From the NCBI GenBank assembly GCA_963922455.1, contig CAWUIO010000009.1:1-64000 (forward strand): a DNA stretch of 64,000 nucleotides, read 5' to 3'. Source of the DNA: CAWUIO01 sp963922455. GTDB taxonomy: Bacteria > Bacteroidota > Bacteroidia > Cytophagales > Microscillaceae. The position numbers and the translations under genes are program-made. The notes under the pieces are model-generated. The model saw only the letters and a program-made list of their open reading frames with translations, searched no databases and was not told the DNA's origin. Positions 62,966 to 64,000 of the stretch are shown here, one piece after another. Numbering within the stretch: position 1 is the stretch's first letter; every line of letters starts with the position of its first letter.

Positions 62966-64000
62966 GGAGCCGTAATTGAAGTGATACCATAAATTTTTCT
63001 TCCTGGTCTTGTACGTCCAAATGAAAAGAATCAGGATAGGTAAGTTCTAGCCTCCGCCTGAGGTTGGTTAATCCAATCCCCCCTACTGTTTCTTCCTCGG
63101 ATACTCGGGCTATTTTATCATTTTCAATAGTAAACAGAAAGGTATGTTCGGGTAATAATACAGCTTGCATCCGGATGCTTCGCCCTCTTCCTAGGTATTT
63201 AAAGGCATTTTCTACCAAGGGCATCAATAAAAAGGGGTGAATCCGGTAAGCCTCCAAGGCTTCGTCCCAGGATTCTTCCACCTCCACCGGGCGGCTGAAA
63301 CGCTGTTTTTGTAAACGGATATAATTCTTAAGGGTATGGATTTCATCCCCAAACCAAATGGGGCCATCCTTAATCTCATACAATTGATAGCGTAAAATAT
63401 CCGAAAAAAGCTCTAGAGTCTTTTGTGCCTTATCCACATCTTCAGTCATTTGGAAGTAGACCAGATTTAAGGCATTAAAGATAAAATGGGGGTGAAACTG
63501 AGCCCGCAAAAACTTCAATTCGGTATCTAACTGGGCTTGATGCCAGCGTTCGGTCTCAAGCTTTTGTTGCATAAACAGGGTCAAATAATGCCTACTTCTT
63601 AAATACAAAAAGTAGAGAATCGTACAGAGCATAGGCACCGTATTAATCATGATTAAATCATAGCCCTGCATGCCATCGTCTGTGCTCATCGTTAAGGGAA
63701 CTAAGGTGCCATTATACGCTAAAAACATCCAAAAATACACGTCACGCAGTTCTCGCCAGATGTCTTGTTGACTGAAGTTATGAGGGGTTCGTTGATTAAA
63801 AACCCGGATGCGCCAATCTAGAATAAAATAAACAATATAGCCGATAAAGATCGTGCTCACAATCTCAATGGTATTGGTTTCCCAATCTCGCTTCCAGAAG
63901 GGACAGCCCGATATGCTATCGTTGAGCATTCGGATTAGGGAATAAACCCCTAGTCCGAATAGCCCAGGAAAGATGGGCGATGTTTGATGCTCTTTAAATA
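62937..64000 (-). CDS. LytS-type histidine kinase, 5' end outside the window
   Basis: Sensor partner of the LytTR regulator. At least three hydrophobic segments (for example IVSTIFIGYIVYFILDW), then the His_kinase phosphoacceptor FHPHFIFNALN and an HATPase with MPLVENAFKYLGRG and GGIGLTNLRRRL. An ATG at 63927-63929 would give 330 residues. However, the frame stays open to the window edge and the upstream codons encode a further hydrophobic segment (FPGLFGLGVYSLIRML), so the real start is most likely beyond position 64000. Confidence 0.9.
   Translation of the reverse strand, partial: FKEHQTSPIFPGLFGLGVYSLIRMLNDSISGCPFWKRDWETNTIEIVSTIFIGYIVYFILDWRIRVFNQRTPHNFSQQDIWRELRDVYFWMFLAYNGTLVPLTMSTDDGMQGYDLIMINTVPMLCTILYFLYLRSRHYLTLFMQQKLETERWHQAQLDTELKFLRAQFHPHFIFNALNLVYFQMTEDVDKAQKTLELFSDILRYQLYEIKDGPIWFGDEIHTLKNYIRLQKQRFSRPVEVEESWDEALEAYRIHPFLLMPLVENAFKYLGRGRSIRMQAVLLPEHTFLFTIENDKIARVSEEETVGGIGLTNLRRRLELTYPDSFHLDVQDQEEKFMVSLQLRLHENLVYHHG

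Overview
The window reads as chromosomal DNA from a Bacteroidota bacterium, most likely a gliding, filament-forming member of the Saprospiria (Saprospira/Lewinella-like). This is inferred from type IX secretion C-terminal domains on two large surface proteins, a PorP/SprF outer-membrane protein, the long plant-like IspG, a eukaryote-like class Ia NrdB, several Bacteroidota-restricted small families (DUF2911, DUF4199, DUF4834, DUF6728-like), and promoters of the Bacteroidota type (TTTG, about 20 nt, TAnnTTTG). No tRNA, rRNA, CRISPR array, prophage or intact transposase gene is visible.

Layout. 1-1131: dispersed-repeat copies and apparently non-coding DNA. 1132-3494: nrdB and metK, convergent on a shared terminator. 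3681-12741: a two-gene surface-protein unit, a 2491-residue adhesin followed by its PorP/SprF-OmpA partner. 12915-22302: J-domain protein, DprA, 3-hydroxyanthranilate dioxygenase, two glycosyltransferases, PdhB, an OmpA/TPR lipoprotein, a PspC-domain protein and an EbfC-type protein. 22468-29116: a second type IX cargo protein, DUF2911 and TPR proteins, and an arsenic-type pair (exported LMW phosphatase and ArsR). 29189-37148: DUF4199 plus two family-2 glycosyltransferases, thymidine kinase, a SpoIIE-type phosphatase and a VWA membrane protein. 37610-45086: ispG and an assorted housekeeping and envelope set. 45100-47420: an AT-rich DUF262 + HEPN cassette that looks acquired and defence-related. 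47820-54649: dxs, scpA, a flippase-like protein, a large unknown protein and a GH75 chitosanase. 54650-56900: a patchwork with a truncated nucleotidyltransferase, a MITE, a transglutaminase and an orphan fragment. 56895-61949: a protein with 11-residue repeats, then JAMM protease, ThiS-like carrier ending in GGAY, E1-rhodanese, a membrane-anchored dCTP-deaminase-like protein, a methyltransferase and a thymidylate-kinase-like protein. 62252-64000: a LytTR regulator and its kinase, which runs off the window.

The most notable signal is not a gene. Twelve copies of a GC-rich element of about 130 bp (161 bp in one degenerate copy) lie in intergenic DNA, six per strand. In the 11 complete copies the closing stem covaries (GGCTT/AAGCC in eight, GGCTG/CAGCC in three). 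An internal hairpin also keeps its pairing while its sequence changes, around an unconserved loop. This is strong evidence for a selected or propagated fold (structured RNA or single-stranded DNA). A second, unrelated repeat is a MITE of 161-173 bp, present twice, each with a 3-bp TTA/TAA target duplication.

Working links between genes: Dxs and IspG belong to the MEP isoprenoid pathway; NrdB, Tdk and the dTMP-kinase-like protein belong to deoxynucleotide supply; the PorP/SprF, adhesin and type B CTD proteins belong to type IX secretion and surface adhesion; the JAMM, carrier and E1-rhodanese genes form a sulfur-carrier or ubiquitin-like activation unit.
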